64,000 bases of DNA from an uncultured Pelagibacteraceae bacterium. Lineage in GTDB: Bacteria; Pseudomonadota; Alphaproteobacteria; Pelagibacterales; Pelagibacteraceae. Below the pieces are notes generated by a model. It saw only the letters and a list, made by a program, of their open reading frames with translations. It was not told the DNA's origin and made no database searches. The translations under genes and the position numbers were made by a program. Below are positions 11,259 to 22,021 of this stretch, piece by piece. The stretch spans positions 77,001 to 141,000 of the forward strand of contig CACJZM010000001.1 in NCBI GenBank assembly GCA_902597895.1, in the 5' to 3' direction. Numbering within the stretch: the stretch's first letter is position 1; every line of letters starts with the position of its first letter.

Positions 11259-12059
11259 ATGAAAATTTATGATTGTTTTGGATTTAATGATGAAAATCAT
11301 TTGTTAGAAATCAGATTAAATGAACTTGACAAATATGTTGATTATTTTGTTATTGTAGAATTTGGAGAAACTCATCAAGGGAATAAAAAAACTCAAAATA
11401 TAAATAAAGATTTAATATCTAAATTTAAAAATAAAATTAGATATTATTATGTAGAAAAATTTGAAAATATTAAAGAGCCCCATGGTAGAGATCAATTTCA
11501 AAGAAATTATTTATCTAAAGGATTGCATGATGCTGACAAAAATGATTTGATTCTTCTTTCTGATATCGATGAAATTCCAGATCTAAAAAAAATTATAATG
11601 AAACAAGTTGGGAATAATATTATTGCCTTCTCTCAAGTACATTCAATGTATAAATTGAATTTGTGTTTAAATGAAAAGTGGATAGGATCAAAAATTTGTA
11701 AATTTCAAAATTTAAAGTCATTACAATGGCTCAGAAGTTTAAGAACAAAGAAATATAGTCTTTTAAGATTAGATAAGCTGTTTTCACCAAGGTATTCAAG
11801 AAATATAAGAATAATTGAAAATGGTGGTTGGCACTTTGGATGGTTAAGAACTTCAGAAAGTATTATTGGTAAACTAGAGTCTTATGCTCACTCAGAACAT
11901 AACACTGAATATTTTAAAAATAAGAATTTACTGGATCAGTGTATTAAAGAACAAAAGAATTTTTTTAATACAAATGAAATTTTAAGAGTGGCAAGTTTAA
12001 AAGAGTTGCCAAATTATATTCAAAAAAATCCTGAAAAATACAAAGATTGGCTAGCTTAA
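11259..12059 (+). CDS. Glycosyltransferase family 17-like protein
   Basis: A 266-residue protein resembling GT17 (beta-1,4-N-acetylglucosaminyltransferase-like). It starts MKIYDCFGFNDENHLLEIRL, followed by VDYFVIVEFGETHQG, and has an acidic nucleotide-sugar/metal motif SDIDEIPD at residues 101-108 (D102, D104). The GGWHFGW segment near the C-terminus is also family-like. No signal peptide, so it likely acts on the cytoplasmic face on an envelope glycan precursor. Its stop overlaps the convergent fusion gene by 4 bases. Donor and acceptor unknown. Confidence 0.8.
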   Translation: MKIYDCFGFNDENHLLEIRLNELDKYVDYFVIVEFGETHQGNKKTQNINKDLISKFKNKIRYYYVEKFENIKEPHGRDQFQRNYLSKGLHDADKNDLILLSDIDEIPDLKKIIMKQVGNNIIAFSQVHSMYKLNLCLNEKWIGSKICKFQNLKSLQWLRSLRTKKYSLLRLDKLFSPRYSRNIRIIENGGWHFGWLRTSESIIGKLESYAHSEHNTEYFKNKNLLDQCIKEQKNFFNTNEILRVASLKELPNYIQKNPEKYKDWLA

Positions 12060-14599
12060 TTTTTTAATTCAGATATAGATACGAAGTTTTTTGATAAATC
12101 TTGGTTATTCTTTTTAATTTCATTAAAAAAATTCCAGGCCAACACTAGAACACATTTAGGATTAGTTTTTAGTTTTTTTTTTGAAATTATTGGTATTTTA
12201 ACTCCAGGTATGAATTTTCCATGTTTTAGTTTATTATCTTCAATAATACATTCAATTTCTTTTGAAATCCCAAAAAAATTTAGAGCTGTTGTAGCTTTAG
12301 CTGGAGAACCATAGCCTATAATCTTTTTATGATTTTTTAATAAATTTTTTAAGTTTTTTCTAACATTTGTTTTTATTTGTAAAATCTTTTTTTCAAATTT
12401 TTTATAAGTTTTAAAATCTTTAATTCCAAATTTTTCCTCTTCTTTTAAAATTTTTGTAACACTGCTTTGAATTTTTACCTTTTGATTTTTCGATATATAA
12501 ACCCTCAAGGAACCTCCGTGTGTATCTATTTTTTCTGCCTTATAAATTTTAGACGAAATGCTATTAAAAAAATAATTTAAAGATGTTAAAGACCAGTAAT
12601 TATAATGCTCATGATAAATATTATCAAAAGTCAAATCTTTTAGTGTTTTTAAAAGATATTGAACCTCAATAATAATTGTGCCGTTTGTCTTAACTAACTT
12701 AAGCATACAATTAGCCATATTTTTTAAATCATCCGAATGAGCAAATACATTTGAGGCTAGGATAAGATCAGCACCTTTTTTTATTTTTTTAAGACTACTT
12801 TGATTTAAAAAAGTGTTTATAGTTTTAATTTTTTTCTTATTAGATATTTTTGCTAAGTTTTTTGCAGGTTCTACACCTAAAATTTTTTTAAATTGAAGAT
12901 CTTTAAAAGGTTGTAATCCAATACCATCATTACTTCCTACATCTATAATATAAGATTTTTTTGGGTTTAACTTAAATTCTTTTATATATTTATTTGCAGC
13001 ATTTTTGAAATGTTCTTTAAATGTATTTGATGTTGATGATAGATAAAAATAGTTAGAAAACATTTTTTTTGAATCTACAGCAACAGATAACTGACAATTA
13101 TGACATTTATAACAGTAATTTATTTCTAAAGGGTAGAGTTCTGTTTTTTGATCTTTTTTTGATAATAAATTATTTGCAAGAGGTTGATATCCCAAAGAAA
13201 TAACCCTTTTGAGTTTTGTATTGCCACAACACCTACAATTAAATTTATAACAACTTAGTAATAAGTTTTTTTCTTCTTCATCAACAAGAGTATGTTTTAT
13301 AGTATGGGTAATACCATAATTTTCATGCTCTCTTTCACCCCTAACCAAATTTAAAAAAATTGTATCTTTTGAAAACACCATGGTATGTGCAACATTAGGT
13401 TTAATTATAGATTGTTGACCTTCATCAACCACCTGTGTAATTTTTGGTGAGCCAGGATTTAACAAATCTTGGTATACTTCAATAATTTGACCTTTAATAA
13501 AAAGACATTTTTGTTCCTGCTGTGGATGAAAGTGATTAGCTCTTACAGTTCCTTTTTTGGAGTCAATTAATCCTATCATATTTATTGGTTCTGTAAGTTC
13601 ATGATTGCTAATTTTTCCTCTTGAGTCTTTATACTCATTTTGACCATCTACAACATATTCTAATTCTTTTGTAATATTTTGCTCTGACCATTTAGCAATC
13701 ATTTCTTTTATGCTTTCTTCAAGATTATAGAGAAATTTAAAGCCTGTATTTAAAATTTTTTTATTTGATAAAGAAAATCCTAAGTTAGGAATTTCATCAT
13801 TTGTCTCTTTAAGCTGCACCCTTGGATTAAATTTTTTACAAATTTCAGCTACTTGTTTTACTGTCACTGTATCTTTTGTAAAATTATACAATTCATTATT
13901 TATTTCTTCTCTTTCCTCCATAAATTTAAAACATCTTGCTACATCAATTAATGGAACAAGACTTTTTAATTGCCTTCCACCTCCAAATAATTTTAATATC
14001 CCATTTTGAGAAGCCATTTTTGAAAAAAAATTTACCATTATATCTATTCTTGCAGTATCAGTAGAATATCCATAAACTGATCCCAATCTTATAATGATGA
14101 ATTTTTTACCTGAATTTTTAAGCTGTTTTTCATTAAAGTCTTTAGATTTTCCATAAGCAAGAACTGGACAAGTCTCCTCATTTTCTAAAATATCTTTTCT
14201 TACTTCATTAATACCTTCGTACACCACGTGAGTAGAAGGCATGATAATTTTACAATTATCATCTATTACATCTAAAATATTCTGAGTCCCTTCTTCAGCA
14301 ACAATCTTAATTTTTTTTTCTTTTTCAGCACTTGCCTCACTTTTTACTCTTGGGACATCAGTAATACCTGCTAAATGATGAACTATGTCTGCATCATGGC
14401 AATACTTTTTAATTAATTCTTTATCTAAAATATCACCATGAATAAACTCCATATTCCATTTTCGGAGTTGATTGATTCTTTCCGATATAAATCTGTTATC
14501 AATAACTATAACTTTATCATTCCAGCTATATCCAGAATATATCTTACATAATTCAGAACCAATGTAACCTAAACCACCAGTTATAATTATTTTTTTCAT
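12056..14599 (-). CDS. Three-domain sugar-modifying protein: NAD-dependent epimerase + cupin + C-methyltransferase
   Basis: One uninterrupted 847-residue frame with three recognisable parts. Residues 1-305 are an extended SDR nucleotide-sugar epimerase/dehydratase (GGLGYIGSE at 8-16, Y149xxxK153). Residues about 312-445 are a cupin-like domain (ANHFHPQQEQKCLFIKG, PNVAHTM) of the type found at the C-terminus of capsule reductases such as CapF/WbjC. Residues 455-847 are a sugar C-methyltransferase of the TylC3/NovU type with N-terminal zinc cysteines (C455, C458, C496, C499), SAM motif DVGSNDG at 553-559, a YHEHYNYWS motif and a C-terminal GYGSPAKA segment. It probably makes a branched or methylated sugar for a surface glycan. 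The joint is continuous in sequence, but exact substrates are unknown. Confidence 0.85.
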   Translation of the reverse strand: MKKIIITGGLGYIGSELCKIYSGYSWNDKVIVIDNRFISERINQLRKWNMEFIHGDILDKELIKKYCHDADIVHHLAGITDVPRVKSEASAEKEKKIKIVAEEGTQNILDVIDDNCKIIMPSTHVVYEGINEVRKDILENEETCPVLAYGKSKDFNEKQLKNSGKKFIIIRLGSVYGYSTDTARIDIMVNFFSKMASQNGILKLFGGGRQLKSLVPLIDVARCFKFMEEREEINNELYNFTKDTVTVKQVAEICKKFNPRVQLKETNDEIPNLGFSLSNKKILNTGFKFLYNLEESIKEMIAKWSEQNITKELEYVVDGQNEYKDSRGKISNHELTEPINMIGLIDSKKGTVRANHFHPQQEQKCLFIKGQIIEVYQDLLNPGSPKITQVVDEGQQSIIKPNVAHTMVFSKDTIFLNLVRGEREHENYGITHTIKHTLVDEEEKNLLLSCYKFNCRCCGNTKLKRVISLGYQPLANNLLSKKDQKTELYPLEINYCYKCHNCQLSVAVDSKKMFSNYFYLSSTSNTFKEHFKNAANKYIKEFKLNPKKSYIIDVGSNDGIGLQPFKDLQFKKILGVEPAKNLAKISNKKKIKTINTFLNQSSLKKIKKGADLILASNVFAHSDDLKNMANCMLKLVKTNGTIIIEVQYLLKTLKDLTFDNIYHEHYNYWSLTSLNYFFNSISSKIYKAEKIDTHGGSLRVYISKNQKVKIQSSVTKILKEEEKFGIKDFKTYKKFEKKILQIKTNVRKNLKNLLKNHKKIIGYGSPAKATTALNFFGISKEIECIIEDNKLKHGKFIPGVKIPIISKKKLKTNPKCVLVLAWNFFNEIKKNNQDLSKNFVSISELKN

Positions 14600-14658
14600 G
14601 AGTAATGTGAATTATCATATTTATATTTATTTTCATAGAATATATATATTGTATTATT

Positions 14659-15531
14659 ATGAAAATTTTAGTTGTTTCCCCCTATAGAGGGATTGGAGAT
14701 TTAATATTTCATTTACCATTACTAAGATTTTTAAAAAAAAAATATAAAACAAAAATAAATTTAATTACAGTTCATAATTCAAAAGCAAAGATTATTTTAA
14801 AAGGTGAAAATTTAGTGTCAAAAATTGTATATGGTGATTTTAATAGACAAAAAGTTTTACAAAAAGTATTGGGCCTTAAAAACCAAATTAATAAATTTAA
14901 CTCAGATCTAACAGTTTTATCAGCTTCGAGTAAAAGATTAAAAGCATCTTTATTTTTATCAAACGCAAATACTAAATTAAGTTTTTCTAAATCAAAAGAA
15001 AAAGATTTATCAAAATATATATACAACGAAACGAAAAAAAAATTTAATTTAAAAAAATTAGAAAAAAACTATAAATTGAATTCAAAAATTGTTTCTAATA
15101 AAAATAAAAAAATCTTTTTAAATATTGACTCATTTCACAATCAAAATAATTGGGGAGAACAAAATTATATTAATTTAATCAATAAGATAGCTATTAATAA
15201 AAATATGTTATTTATAAATTTTTCTCCAAGAAATAAGAAAAAATTTCGATCTATTATGCTCAAGATGAAGAAAAAAACTAATATAGTTTTTACATATAAT
15301 AAAAATTTTAAATCTGTATTAGAAATAATTAGAAACTGTAATTATGTAATAGGTAATGAGTCTGGCCCTATATGTTTGGGTGCTGCTCTTAGAAAGAAAG
15401 TTTTGAGTATTTACAATCCAAAAACTACTCCAAAATCCAGCAAAACTATTTATAATAAGGTAGATTTTATAAATTCCACAAAAGTAAAAAATACCTTAAT
15501 ACAAAATAAAATAATAAGGTTTATAAATTAA
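14659..15531 (+). CDS. Glycosyltransferase family 9 (heptosyltransferase-like)
   Basis: A 290-residue GT-B protein. The N-terminus [20 protein letters not shown] and the C-terminal nucleotide-binding segment [19 protein letters not shown] (compare NDSGPMHLAAA in ADP-heptose:LPS heptosyltransferases) define GT9. It is shorter than the usual 320-350 residues, with a Lys-rich, weakly conserved middle. It diverges from the fusion gene across 59 bases, and its stop overlaps the end of lepA by 4 bases. The likely role is adding a sugar to a lipopolysaccharide core or other surface glycan; the specific sugar is not readable. Confidence 0.82.
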   Translation: MKILVVSPYRGIGDLIFHLPLLRFLKKKYKTKINLITVHNSKAKIILKGENLVSKIVYGDFNRQKVLQKVLGLKNQINKFNSDLTVLSASSKRLKASLFLSNANTKLSFSKSKEKDLSKYIYNETKKKFNLKKLEKNYKLNSKIVSNKNKKIFLNIDSFHNQNNWGEQNYINLINKIAINKNMLFINFSPRNKKKFRSIMLKMKKKTNIVFTYNKNFKSVLEIIRNCNYVIGNESGPICLGAALRKKVLSIYNPKTTPKSSKTIYNKVDFINSTKVKNTLIQNKIIRFIN

Positions 15532-17339
15532 ATATCTTTATTTATTTTTAAGACTCCAATAAAAGCTTCCTGGGGAATTTCTACTCTACCAAACTGTTTA
15601 GATTTTGCTTTTCCTTTTTTTTGTTTATCAAGAAGTTTTCTTTTTCTATCTCTTGCACCTCCTCCATGAATTTTAGTTAATACATCCTTTTTAAAACCTT
15701 TAATTGTTTCTCTAGCAATTATTTTTCCACCTATAGCTGCTTGGACTGGTATCATAAAGTTATGTCTAGGAATTAAATCTTTTAATTTTTCACAAACCTC
15801 CCTTCCTATAGTTTGGGCAAAATCTTTATGAACCATCATGGCAAGTGCATCTACGGGTTCGGTGTTTACTAATATTGATAGCTTGACTAAATCACCTTCT
15901 TTGTGGCCTAAAATTTCGTAATCAAAACTTGCATACCCACTAGTCATAGATTTTAATCTATCATTAAAATCAAAAACAACCTCGTTTAAAGGTAATTCAT
16001 AGCTTAATACTGCCCTGTTTCCTGAATATGTTAAATTTTTTTGAATTCCTCTCTTATCCTGACAAATTTTTATGATTGAACCTAAATATTGATCTGGAGT
16101 AATAATTGTTGCTTTAATCCACGGTTCCTCAATTAATTTTATAAATGTTGGATCTGGTAAACTAGATGGATTTTGTAAATCAATTATTTCTCCTTTGTTT
16201 AAATGAACTTTGTAAACAACACCAGGAGTGGTAGTTAGTAAATTAATATCAAATTCTCTTTCTAATCTTTCTGTAATTATCTCTAGGTGCAATAAACCAA
16301 GAAAACCACAGCGAAAACCTAGACCAAGCGCAGAAGAGGATTCTGCTTCATATGAAAAACTAGCATCATTTAACTGAAGTTTTGCTAAACCATCTTTTAA
16401 TTTTTGATATTCAGAACTGTCCACAGGGAATAGACCACAAAAAACTACCGGTTTGCTTGGTTTAAAACCTGGCAAAGCGTCTACCTCTGAATGTTCAGCA
16501 TCACAAATTGTGTCACCTACTTTTGTATCAGATAATTTTTTGATACCAGTAATTATAAAGCCAATCTCACCAGAGTTTAACTCATTTATATCTTTTGCTT
16601 TTGGAGTAAAGACTCCAACTTTTTCCACAATATATTCTTGGTTTGTTGAAATCATTTTAATTTTCATATTCTTAATGATTTTTCCATTAATAATCCTGAC
16701 TAGTATTACAACACCTAAATATGAATCGTACCAGCTATCTACAAGTAAACATTTAAGATTTTTTTTTTTTTCACCTTTTGGTGGAGGTAAAATTTTAACT
16801 ATACTTTCTAAAATTTCATCAATTCCCTCACCTGTTTTTCCAGAACATGCAACAGCATTTGAAGTATCTATTCCTATCACATCTTCAATTTGTTTTTTAG
16901 TTCTTTCAGTTTCTGAGGCTGGTAAATCTATTTTGTTTAAGATTGGTATAATTTCATGATTAATGTCTAGCGCCTGATAAACATTGGCAAGTGTTTGAGC
17001 TTCAACACCTTGAGTACTATCTACAATCAAAATTGATCCTTCGCATGCGTAAAGGGATCTACTTACTTCATAACTAAAATCAACATGTCCAGGAGTATCA
17101 ATAATATTAAGAATATATTCTTTACCATTTTTTGATTTATAATTTAATTTTACTGTTTGAGCTTTTATTGTAATACCTCTCTCCCTTTCAATATCCATTG
17201 AATCTAATACTTGTTCCTTCATCTCTCTTTCTGTCAAACCGCCACATCGATGTATAATTCTGTCAGCTATAGTAGATTTGCCATGATCAATATGTGCAAT
17301 TATTGCGAAGTTTCTGATGTTATCAATTGTAGATGACAT
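15528..17339 (-). CDS. lepA: Translation elongation factor 4 (LepA)
   Basis: Ribosome-associated GTPase (EF4). Using the start [20 protein letters not shown] at 17339 the protein is 603 residues, normal for the family. It has the P-loop AHIDHGKST, switch motif [22 protein letters not shown], and the LepA-specific C-terminal domain ending with [19 protein letters not shown] frame extension to 17360 would run into pheT, so the internal Met one base after the pheT stop is preferred. It is the last gene of the thrS-infC-rpmI-rplT-pheST run and converges on the GT9 gene. Confidence 0.95.
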   Translation of the reverse strand: MSSTIDNIRNFAIIAHIDHGKSTIADRIIHRCGGLTEREMKEQVLDSMDIERERGITIKAQTVKLNYKSKNGKEYILNIIDTPGHVDFSYEVSRSLYACEGSILIVDSTQGVEAQTLANVYQALDINHEIIPILNKIDLPASETERTKKQIEDVIGIDTSNAVACSGKTGEGIDEILESIVKILPPPKGEKKKNLKCLLVDSWYDSYLGVVILVRIINGKIIKNMKIKMISTNQEYIVEKVGVFTPKAKDINELNSGEIGFIITGIKKLSDTKVGDTICDAEHSEVDALPGFKPSKPVVFCGLFPVDSSEYQKLKDGLAKLQLNDASFSYEAESSSALGLGFRCGFLGLLHLEIITERLEREFDINLLTTTPGVVYKVHLNKGEIIDLQNPSSLPDPTFIKLIEEPWIKATIITPDQYLGSIIKICQDKRGIQKNLTYSGNRAVLSYELPLNEVVFDFNDRLKSMTSGYASFDYEILGHKEGDLVKLSILVNTEPVDALAMMVHKDFAQTIGREVCEKLKDLIPRHNFMIPVQAAIGGKIIARETIKGFKKDVLTKIHGGGARDRKRKLLDKQKKGKAKSKQFGRVEIPQEAFIGVLKINKDI

Positions 17340-17340
17340 T

Positions 17341-19749
17341 TTAAGATCTAATTTTTGCACCAGATCTTTTTTCTACCTCAGAGATTATAAGATTGCTTAT
17401 ATTATCTAAATCATTTTCTTTAAGTGCCTTATCTGATGATTGTATATTTACATTTAGTGCTATGGATTTTTTATCTGATGGAATATTTTCTCCCTCATAA
17501 ACATCAAAAACATTTACTGATTTAATTAAATTTTTATCTACAGATGAAATTATATTTACTAAATCCTGAACTTTAATTTTTTTATCAACAATAAATGCAA
17601 AATCTCTTTCAGACTTTTGATAGTCAGAATATTGAAAAGACGATTTCCTTTCTCTAAGTTTTCTTGTTGTTTCGTTTATGTGATCTAAATAAATTTCAAA
17701 ACAAACCAAACTATCTGTGTTAATTTCAAGATTTTTAATTATATTTGGATGAATTTCTCCAAAAAATGCGATCGGATTTTTATCAGTTTTGCTTAAATAA
17801 ACTTTTCCAGATTTTCCTGGATGATAATATGATGGTGTCTGATCTACAAAATAAAGTTTTTCTTTGTTAAATCCAGCCTCAACTAAAGTTTGTACTAGAT
17901 CTCTTTTGGAGTCATAAACATCTATATTTCTGTCCTTTTCTAACCAATTTGATCTTATAGCTTTTCCAGATCGTAAAGCACCTATAACCGTTAATTGCTC
18001 ACCTGGTTCTTTTCCATAAAAAGTTGGACCAATTTCAAATAAAGATATATCTCTAAAACCTCTATCTATATTTTTTTTTAAATAAAAAATTAAATTTGGG
18101 AAAATAGAACTTCTGAGAACATTTAGATCAGAACTAATAGGGTTAACAATATTTATTTGATGTTTATTCTCTATAAAATAACTATTAATTTTTTCATCAG
18201 TAAAAGACCAGGTAACTGTTTCAACATAGCCTTTTGAAGCTACCGATCTTTGCAAAAAATGGAATAATTTTTGAGTTTTATTTAAAGTCGGTTTTAACCT
18301 TGTTTTATCTGGGTCTATAGTTTTAATATGATCATAGCCTTTTATTCTTACAATCTCTTCAACAATATCTATAGGTTGACTTATATCTGGTCTCCAGGAA
18401 GGTATTTTTAGACTTATTTTATTTTTTTTTAATTTAGTTCCAAATCCAAGATCATTTAAAATTTTTATTATTTCTTTAGTTTTAATTTTAAAACCTGTAA
18501 TTCGATCAAATAAATGAATTTCAAATTCTATATTATTATTTTTAAAGTTTTTTATTTTTTTGTTATTAAATCTACTAATTTTTCCTCCACAAATTTGTTG
18601 AATAAGTTCAGCTGCTTTTTCTATACCTTGTAAATTTGATTGAGGATCTATCCCTCTTTCAAATCTAAATTTTGCATCTGTATCTATGTTTAACTTTTTA
18701 GAAGTCTTTCTGATTGAACTTGGGTCAAAATATGCTGACTCTAATAATATATTTTTTGTATGCTGTTCTGTTCCAGAACGAGTACCACCTATAATTCCAC
18801 CTAAACCTAGAACTCCAGTTCTATCTGATATTACACACATATCATTTTCAAGAATATATTTTTTGTTATCAAGTGCCTCAAATGACTCACCTTTTTTTGA
18901 ATTTCTAACTATAATTTCTTTATCAATTTTATCTGCATCATATGCATGCAATGGTCTATTAAGATCTATCATCACATAGTTTGTTATATCAACTACCGCT
19001 GATATTGGTTTTTGTCCAAGTGATATAATTTTATTTTTTAACCATTGTGGACTTTCTACGTTCTTAATACCTTTTATAAGACAACTTCCGAAGGACTCGC
19101 ATCCTTGATACTTCTCTTTTTTGATTGAAATTTTTATGTCTTGTGATCCATCTAGTTTCAATTTTTTATTATTAATTTTTTTTAATTTTCCATACCCTGC
19201 TGCGGCTAGATCTCTTGCAACACCTCTTACGCCTAAACAATCTGGCCTGTTAGGAGTAATAGATAAATCTAGTATTTTAGGACTATTATTTTTAAAGTAT
19301 TTATTACCAATTTTATTTTGGTATTTTTTTGAAGAAAGTTCGATTATTCCATCACTTTCATTTGAAATATTTAATTCAGACCCTGAGCATAACATTCCAT
19401 AAGATGTTACACCTCTTATTTTACTTATAGATAATTTCATTTTATTTTTTGGAATAATAGTTCCTGGGGAAGCATAAATTGTTATAAGATCTTTCTTTGC
19501 ATTAGGAGCACCACAAACTACTTTGATTGTATTTTTTTGGCCTATATCAACTTCACATACTTTTAGTCTATCTGCATTAGGATGTTGCTCAGCACTAATA
19601 ATTTTGACAACTTTGAAATTATCAAGTTCGCTTGAAATACTCTCAAAACTTTCAACTTCAAGCCCAATAAAGGTTAATTTTTCAATAATCTTTTCATCGC
19701 TAAGTTTGGTATCAAGATGTTCTTTCAGCCATTGAATTGTAAATTTCAT
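17341..19749 (-). CDS. pheT: Phenylalanyl-tRNA synthetase beta chain
   Basis: The 802-residue beta chain of the heterotetrameric PheRS, carrying the editing site. The order of domains fits the family. An EMAP/tRNA-binding domain at residues 39-150 ([22 protein letters not shown]) is followed by the B3/B4 editing domain ([18 protein letters not shown]), the B5 domain, and the C-terminal anticodon-binding ferredoxin fold ([16 protein letters not shown]). The start overlaps the pheS stop as ATGA (4 bases), so synthesis of the two chains is coupled. lepA starts one base after its stop. Confidence 0.96.
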   Translation of the reverse strand: MKFTIQWLKEHLDTKLSDEKIIEKLTFIGLEVESFESISSELDNFKVVKIISAEQHPNADRLKVCEVDIGQKNTIKVVCGAPNAKKDLITIYASPGTIIPKNKMKLSISKIRGVTSYGMLCSGSELNISNESDGIIELSSKKYQNKIGNKYFKNNSPKILDLSITPNRPDCLGVRGVARDLAAAGYGKLKKINNKKLKLDGSQDIKISIKKEKYQGCESFGSCLIKGIKNVESPQWLKNKIISLGQKPISAVVDITNYVMIDLNRPLHAYDADKIDKEIIVRNSKKGESFEALDNKKYILENDMCVISDRTGVLGLGGIIGGTRSGTEQHTKNILLESAYFDPSSIRKTSKKLNIDTDAKFRFERGIDPQSNLQGIEKAAELIQQICGGKISRFNNKKIKNFKNNNIEFEIHLFDRITGFKIKTKEIIKILNDLGFGTKLKKNKISLKIPSWRPDISQPIDIVEEIVRIKGYDHIKTIDPDKTRLKPTLNKTQKLFHFLQRSVASKGYVETVTWSFTDEKINSYFIENKHQINIVNPISSDLNVLRSSIFPNLIFYLKKNIDRGFRDISLFEIGPTFYGKEPGEQLTVIGALRSGKAIRSNWLEKDRNIDVYDSKRDLVQTLVEAGFNKEKLYFVDQTPSYYHPGKSGKVYLSKTDKNPIAFFGEIHPNIIKNLEINTDSLVCFEIYLDHINETTRKLRERKSSFQYSDYQKSERDFAFIVDKKIKVQDLVNIISSVDKNLIKSVNVFDVYEGENIPSDKKSIALNVNIQSSDKALKENDLDNISNLIISEVEKRSGAKIRS

Positions 19750-20813
19750 CTACTTAAACCTCTATAGTTTGAAGGTACGTCTAAAGGATCAAAGCCAAAA
19801 TGATTTAACCATCTATAATCAGTCTCAAAAAAAGCTCTTAAATCATTAATTCCATATTTTAACATACCCAATCGATCTATACCTATACCAAATGCATAAC
19901 CCTGATATTTTTTTGGATCCACTTTTACATTTTTTAAAACATTGGGATGAACCATCCCACAACCTAAAATTTCTAACCACTTATCTCCTTCGCCAATTAT
20001 AATATTTCCATCTTTCATTTCATATCCAATATCTACTTCTGCAGATGGTTCAGTAAATGGAAAATGACTTGGTCTAAATCTCATCTTAATTTTTTTTACT
20101 TCAAAAAATTCTTTAATAAAATAGTTTAAACAACCTTTTAAATGCCCCATATTTATATTTTTATCTATATGTAAGCCTTCAACTTGGTGAAACATGGGTG
20201 CATGCGTTTGATCACTATCTGATCTATAGGTTCTTCCCGGTGCAATTATTTTAAATGGGGGTTTGCCTTTGTTCATAGTTCTTACTTGAACAGGTGAAGT
20301 ATGAGTTCTTAAAAGATACTCTTTTTTTTTATCAAGATAAAAAGTATCATGCATATCTCTTGCGGGGTGATTATCTGGTGTATTTAATGCAGTAAAATTA
20401 TTATATTCATTTTCAACATCTGGCCCTTCCTCAACGCTAAAACCTATTTCTGAAAATATTGAGGAAATTTCATCAATAACTTGAGAAACCGGATGGATTT
20501 TACCTTGATTAAAATTTCGTTCAGGTAGAGTAATATCCAATTTTTCGTTTTGAAGTTTTGAATTTATTTCTTTTGCTTCTATTGTTTTGAATCCTTTATT
20601 TAGAGCATTTTGAAGTTCATCTTTTATTAAATTTAGATTAGACGCAAACTGTTTTTTTTCATTTACAGAAATAGAACTAATCTTTTTAAACTCTAATGCA
20701 ATAATTCCGTTTTTTCCAAACAACTCTGATTTGATTTGATTGAGATTATCTAAATTATGATTATTGTTTATTTTAACTAAGTATTCATCTTTAATTTTTT
20801 TAATATCCGACAT
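19746..20813 (-). CDS. pheS: Phenylalanyl-tRNA synthetase alpha chain
   Basis: Catalytic alpha chain of PheRS, 355 residues. An N-terminal coiled coil (to about residue 100) is followed by the class II catalytic core: motif 1 region [19 protein letters not shown], then [10 protein letters not shown], the motif 2 region [20 protein letters not shown] and motif 3 with [15 protein letters not shown]. All match the family. It lies 43 bases downstream of rplT and overlaps pheT, the standard arrangement. Confidence 0.96.
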   Translation of the reverse strand: MSDIKKIKDEYLVKINNNHNLDNLNQIKSELFGKNGIIALEFKKISSISVNEKKQFASNLNLIKDELQNALNKGFKTIEAKEINSKLQNEKLDITLPERNFNQGKIHPVSQVIDEISSIFSEIGFSVEEGPDVENEYNNFTALNTPDNHPARDMHDTFYLDKKKEYLLRTHTSPVQVRTMNKGKPPFKIIAPGRTYRSDSDQTHAPMFHQVEGLHIDKNINMGHLKGCLNYFIKEFFEVKKIKMRFRPSHFPFTEPSAEVDIGYEMKDGNIIIGEGDKWLEILGCGMVHPNVLKNVKVDPKKYQGYAFGIGIDRLGMLKYGINDLRAFFETDYRWLNHFGFDPLDVPSNYRGLSR

Positions 20814-20856
20814 TTCTGTAGATTATTTGTTAACTTGAGAAAAACAATAGTGAAGA

Positions 20857-21213
20857 TTAATTCAGTGCAGCTTGTGCTTTTTTTACTATGGTTTTAAATG
20901 CCTCTGGGCTATCGTATGCTATTTCAGCTAGAATTTTCCTATCTAATTTTATACCAGATTTATTTAAACCATTGATAAATTTTGAATATGTCAAACCCTC
21001 AGATCTAACACCTGCATTTATTCTTTGTATCCATAAAGATTTAATATCTCTTTTTTTATTTCTTCTGTCTCTATAAGCATATTGCATTGCTTTTTCCATA
21101 GCCTGACGAGCAACTCTAATTGTATTTTTTCTTCTTCCCCACTGGCCTTTGACAGCCTTTAAAACTTTTTTATGTTTAGCTCTACTTGTTACTCCTCTTT
21201 TAACTCTAGCCAT
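20857..21213 (-). CDS. rplT: Ribosomal protein L20
   Basis: A 118-residue 50S protein that binds 23S rRNA early in assembly. The N-terminus [19 protein letters not shown] and the [20 protein letters not shown] segment are diagnostic. It starts one base after the rpmI stop. In many bacteria L20 represses its own operon through a leader structure; the 54 bases between infC and rpmI are too short and AT-rich for me to draw such a structure. Confidence 0.97.
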   Translation of the reverse strand: MARVKRGVTSRAKHKKVLKAVKGQWGRRKNTIRVARQAMEKAMQYAYRDRRNKKRDIKSLWIQRINAGVRSEGLTYSKFINGLNKSGIKLDRKILAEIAYDSPEAFKTIVKKAQAALN

Positions 21214-21214
21214 T

Positions 21215-21421
21215 TTATCCTCTTAAATTGTAAGGCATATAAGATTTTACAATCTTGCTGTCTTGTTTAGACATTATTGTTGTGCCTCTTTGTTTTCTAA
21301 TTTGTGAATTTGTTCTTTTAATCATGCCATGCCTTTTGCCAGCCTGAGCCATAACTACTTTGCCTTTAGATGTAATTTTAAACCTTTTTTTTGCGGAGCT
21401 TTTTGTTTTTAGTTTTGGCAT
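21215..21421 (-). CDS. rpmI: Ribosomal protein L35
   Basis: A 68-residue basic 50S protein with the L35 signature [20 protein letters not shown] and ...[21 protein letters not shown] place the start at MPKLKTK (21421). The open frame reaches seven codons further upstream (MYKPISI), but L35 almost always begins MPKLKT. It sits between infC and rplT. Confidence 0.96.
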   Translation of the reverse strand: MPKLKTKSSAKKRFKITSKGKVVMAQAGKRHGMIKRTNSQIRKQRGTTIMSKQDSKIVKSYMPYNLRG

Positions 21422-21475
21422 AATTGAAATGGGTTTATACAAATATTAATATTATTTTACAACTACAAATATCAA

Positions 21476-22021
21476 TTATAAGGGCTGAATAACCATAATC
21501 ATTTGTTTTCCATCAAATTTTGGCTGTAGTTCTACTTTCCCGATATCCTGCATGTCTTGCTTGATTTTATCCATGAGTTCATTTCCTAAATGAGAATGCT
21601 GAAGTTCTCTACCTTTAAATTTAATTGTAAACTTAACCTTATCACCTTTTGATAAAAATTTTTGAGCATTTTTAATTTTAAAAGTATAATCATGAACTTC
21701 GGTGACTGGTCTTAGTTTGATTTCTTTTAACTCAATTTTTTTTTGTTTTTTTTTAGCTTTATTTGCTTTTTTTTGAGCATCATATTTATATTTTCCCATA
21801 TCCATGATTTTACAAACTGGTGGTTTTGCGTTTGGCGCAATCTCAATTAAATCTAATCCCTCGCTTTTAGCTTTGTTAATAGCTTCATTGAGATTTAAAA
21901 TTCCTAGATTTTCTCCATCACTTGTAATTACCTGAACCTCAGATGAAATGATTCTATTATTTGATCTAGGACCTCGATCTTTTGTTCTTCTTTGAAAATA
22001 ATTTTGTTTGAAATCTGCCAC
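21476..22021 (-). CDS. infC: Translation initiation factor IF-3
   Basis: Binds the 30S subunit and checks start-codon pairing during initiation. The 181-residue protein has the IF3 N-domain (SNNRIISSEVQVITSDGENLG...), the Lys-rich linker (QKKANKAKKKQKKIE) and the C-domain (KEIKLRPVTEVHDYTFKIKNAQKFL). Translation starts with GTG at 22021, directly after the thrS stop. Many infC genes start with AUU for autoregulation; here the codon is an ordinary alternative start. Confidence 0.96.
   Translation of the reverse strand: MADFKQNYFQRRTKDRGPRSNNRIISSEVQVITSDGENLGILNLNEAINKAKSEGLDLIEIAPNAKPPVCKIMDMGKYKYDAQKKANKAKKKQKKIELKEIKLRPVTEVHDYTFKIKNAQKFLSKGDKVKFTIKFKGRELQHSHLGNELMDKIKQDMQDIGKVELQPKFDGKQMIMVIQPL

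Noticed and set aside
16453..16959. 168-codon plus-strand open frame inside lepA
   Set aside because: Antisense to conserved LepA sequence; no family resemblance and a typical AT-rich shadow frame.
17340..17360. Longer LepA start (MQKLDLK)
   Set aside because: It overlaps the end of pheT and adds residues not typical of LepA; the internal [10 protein letters not shown] start fits the family.
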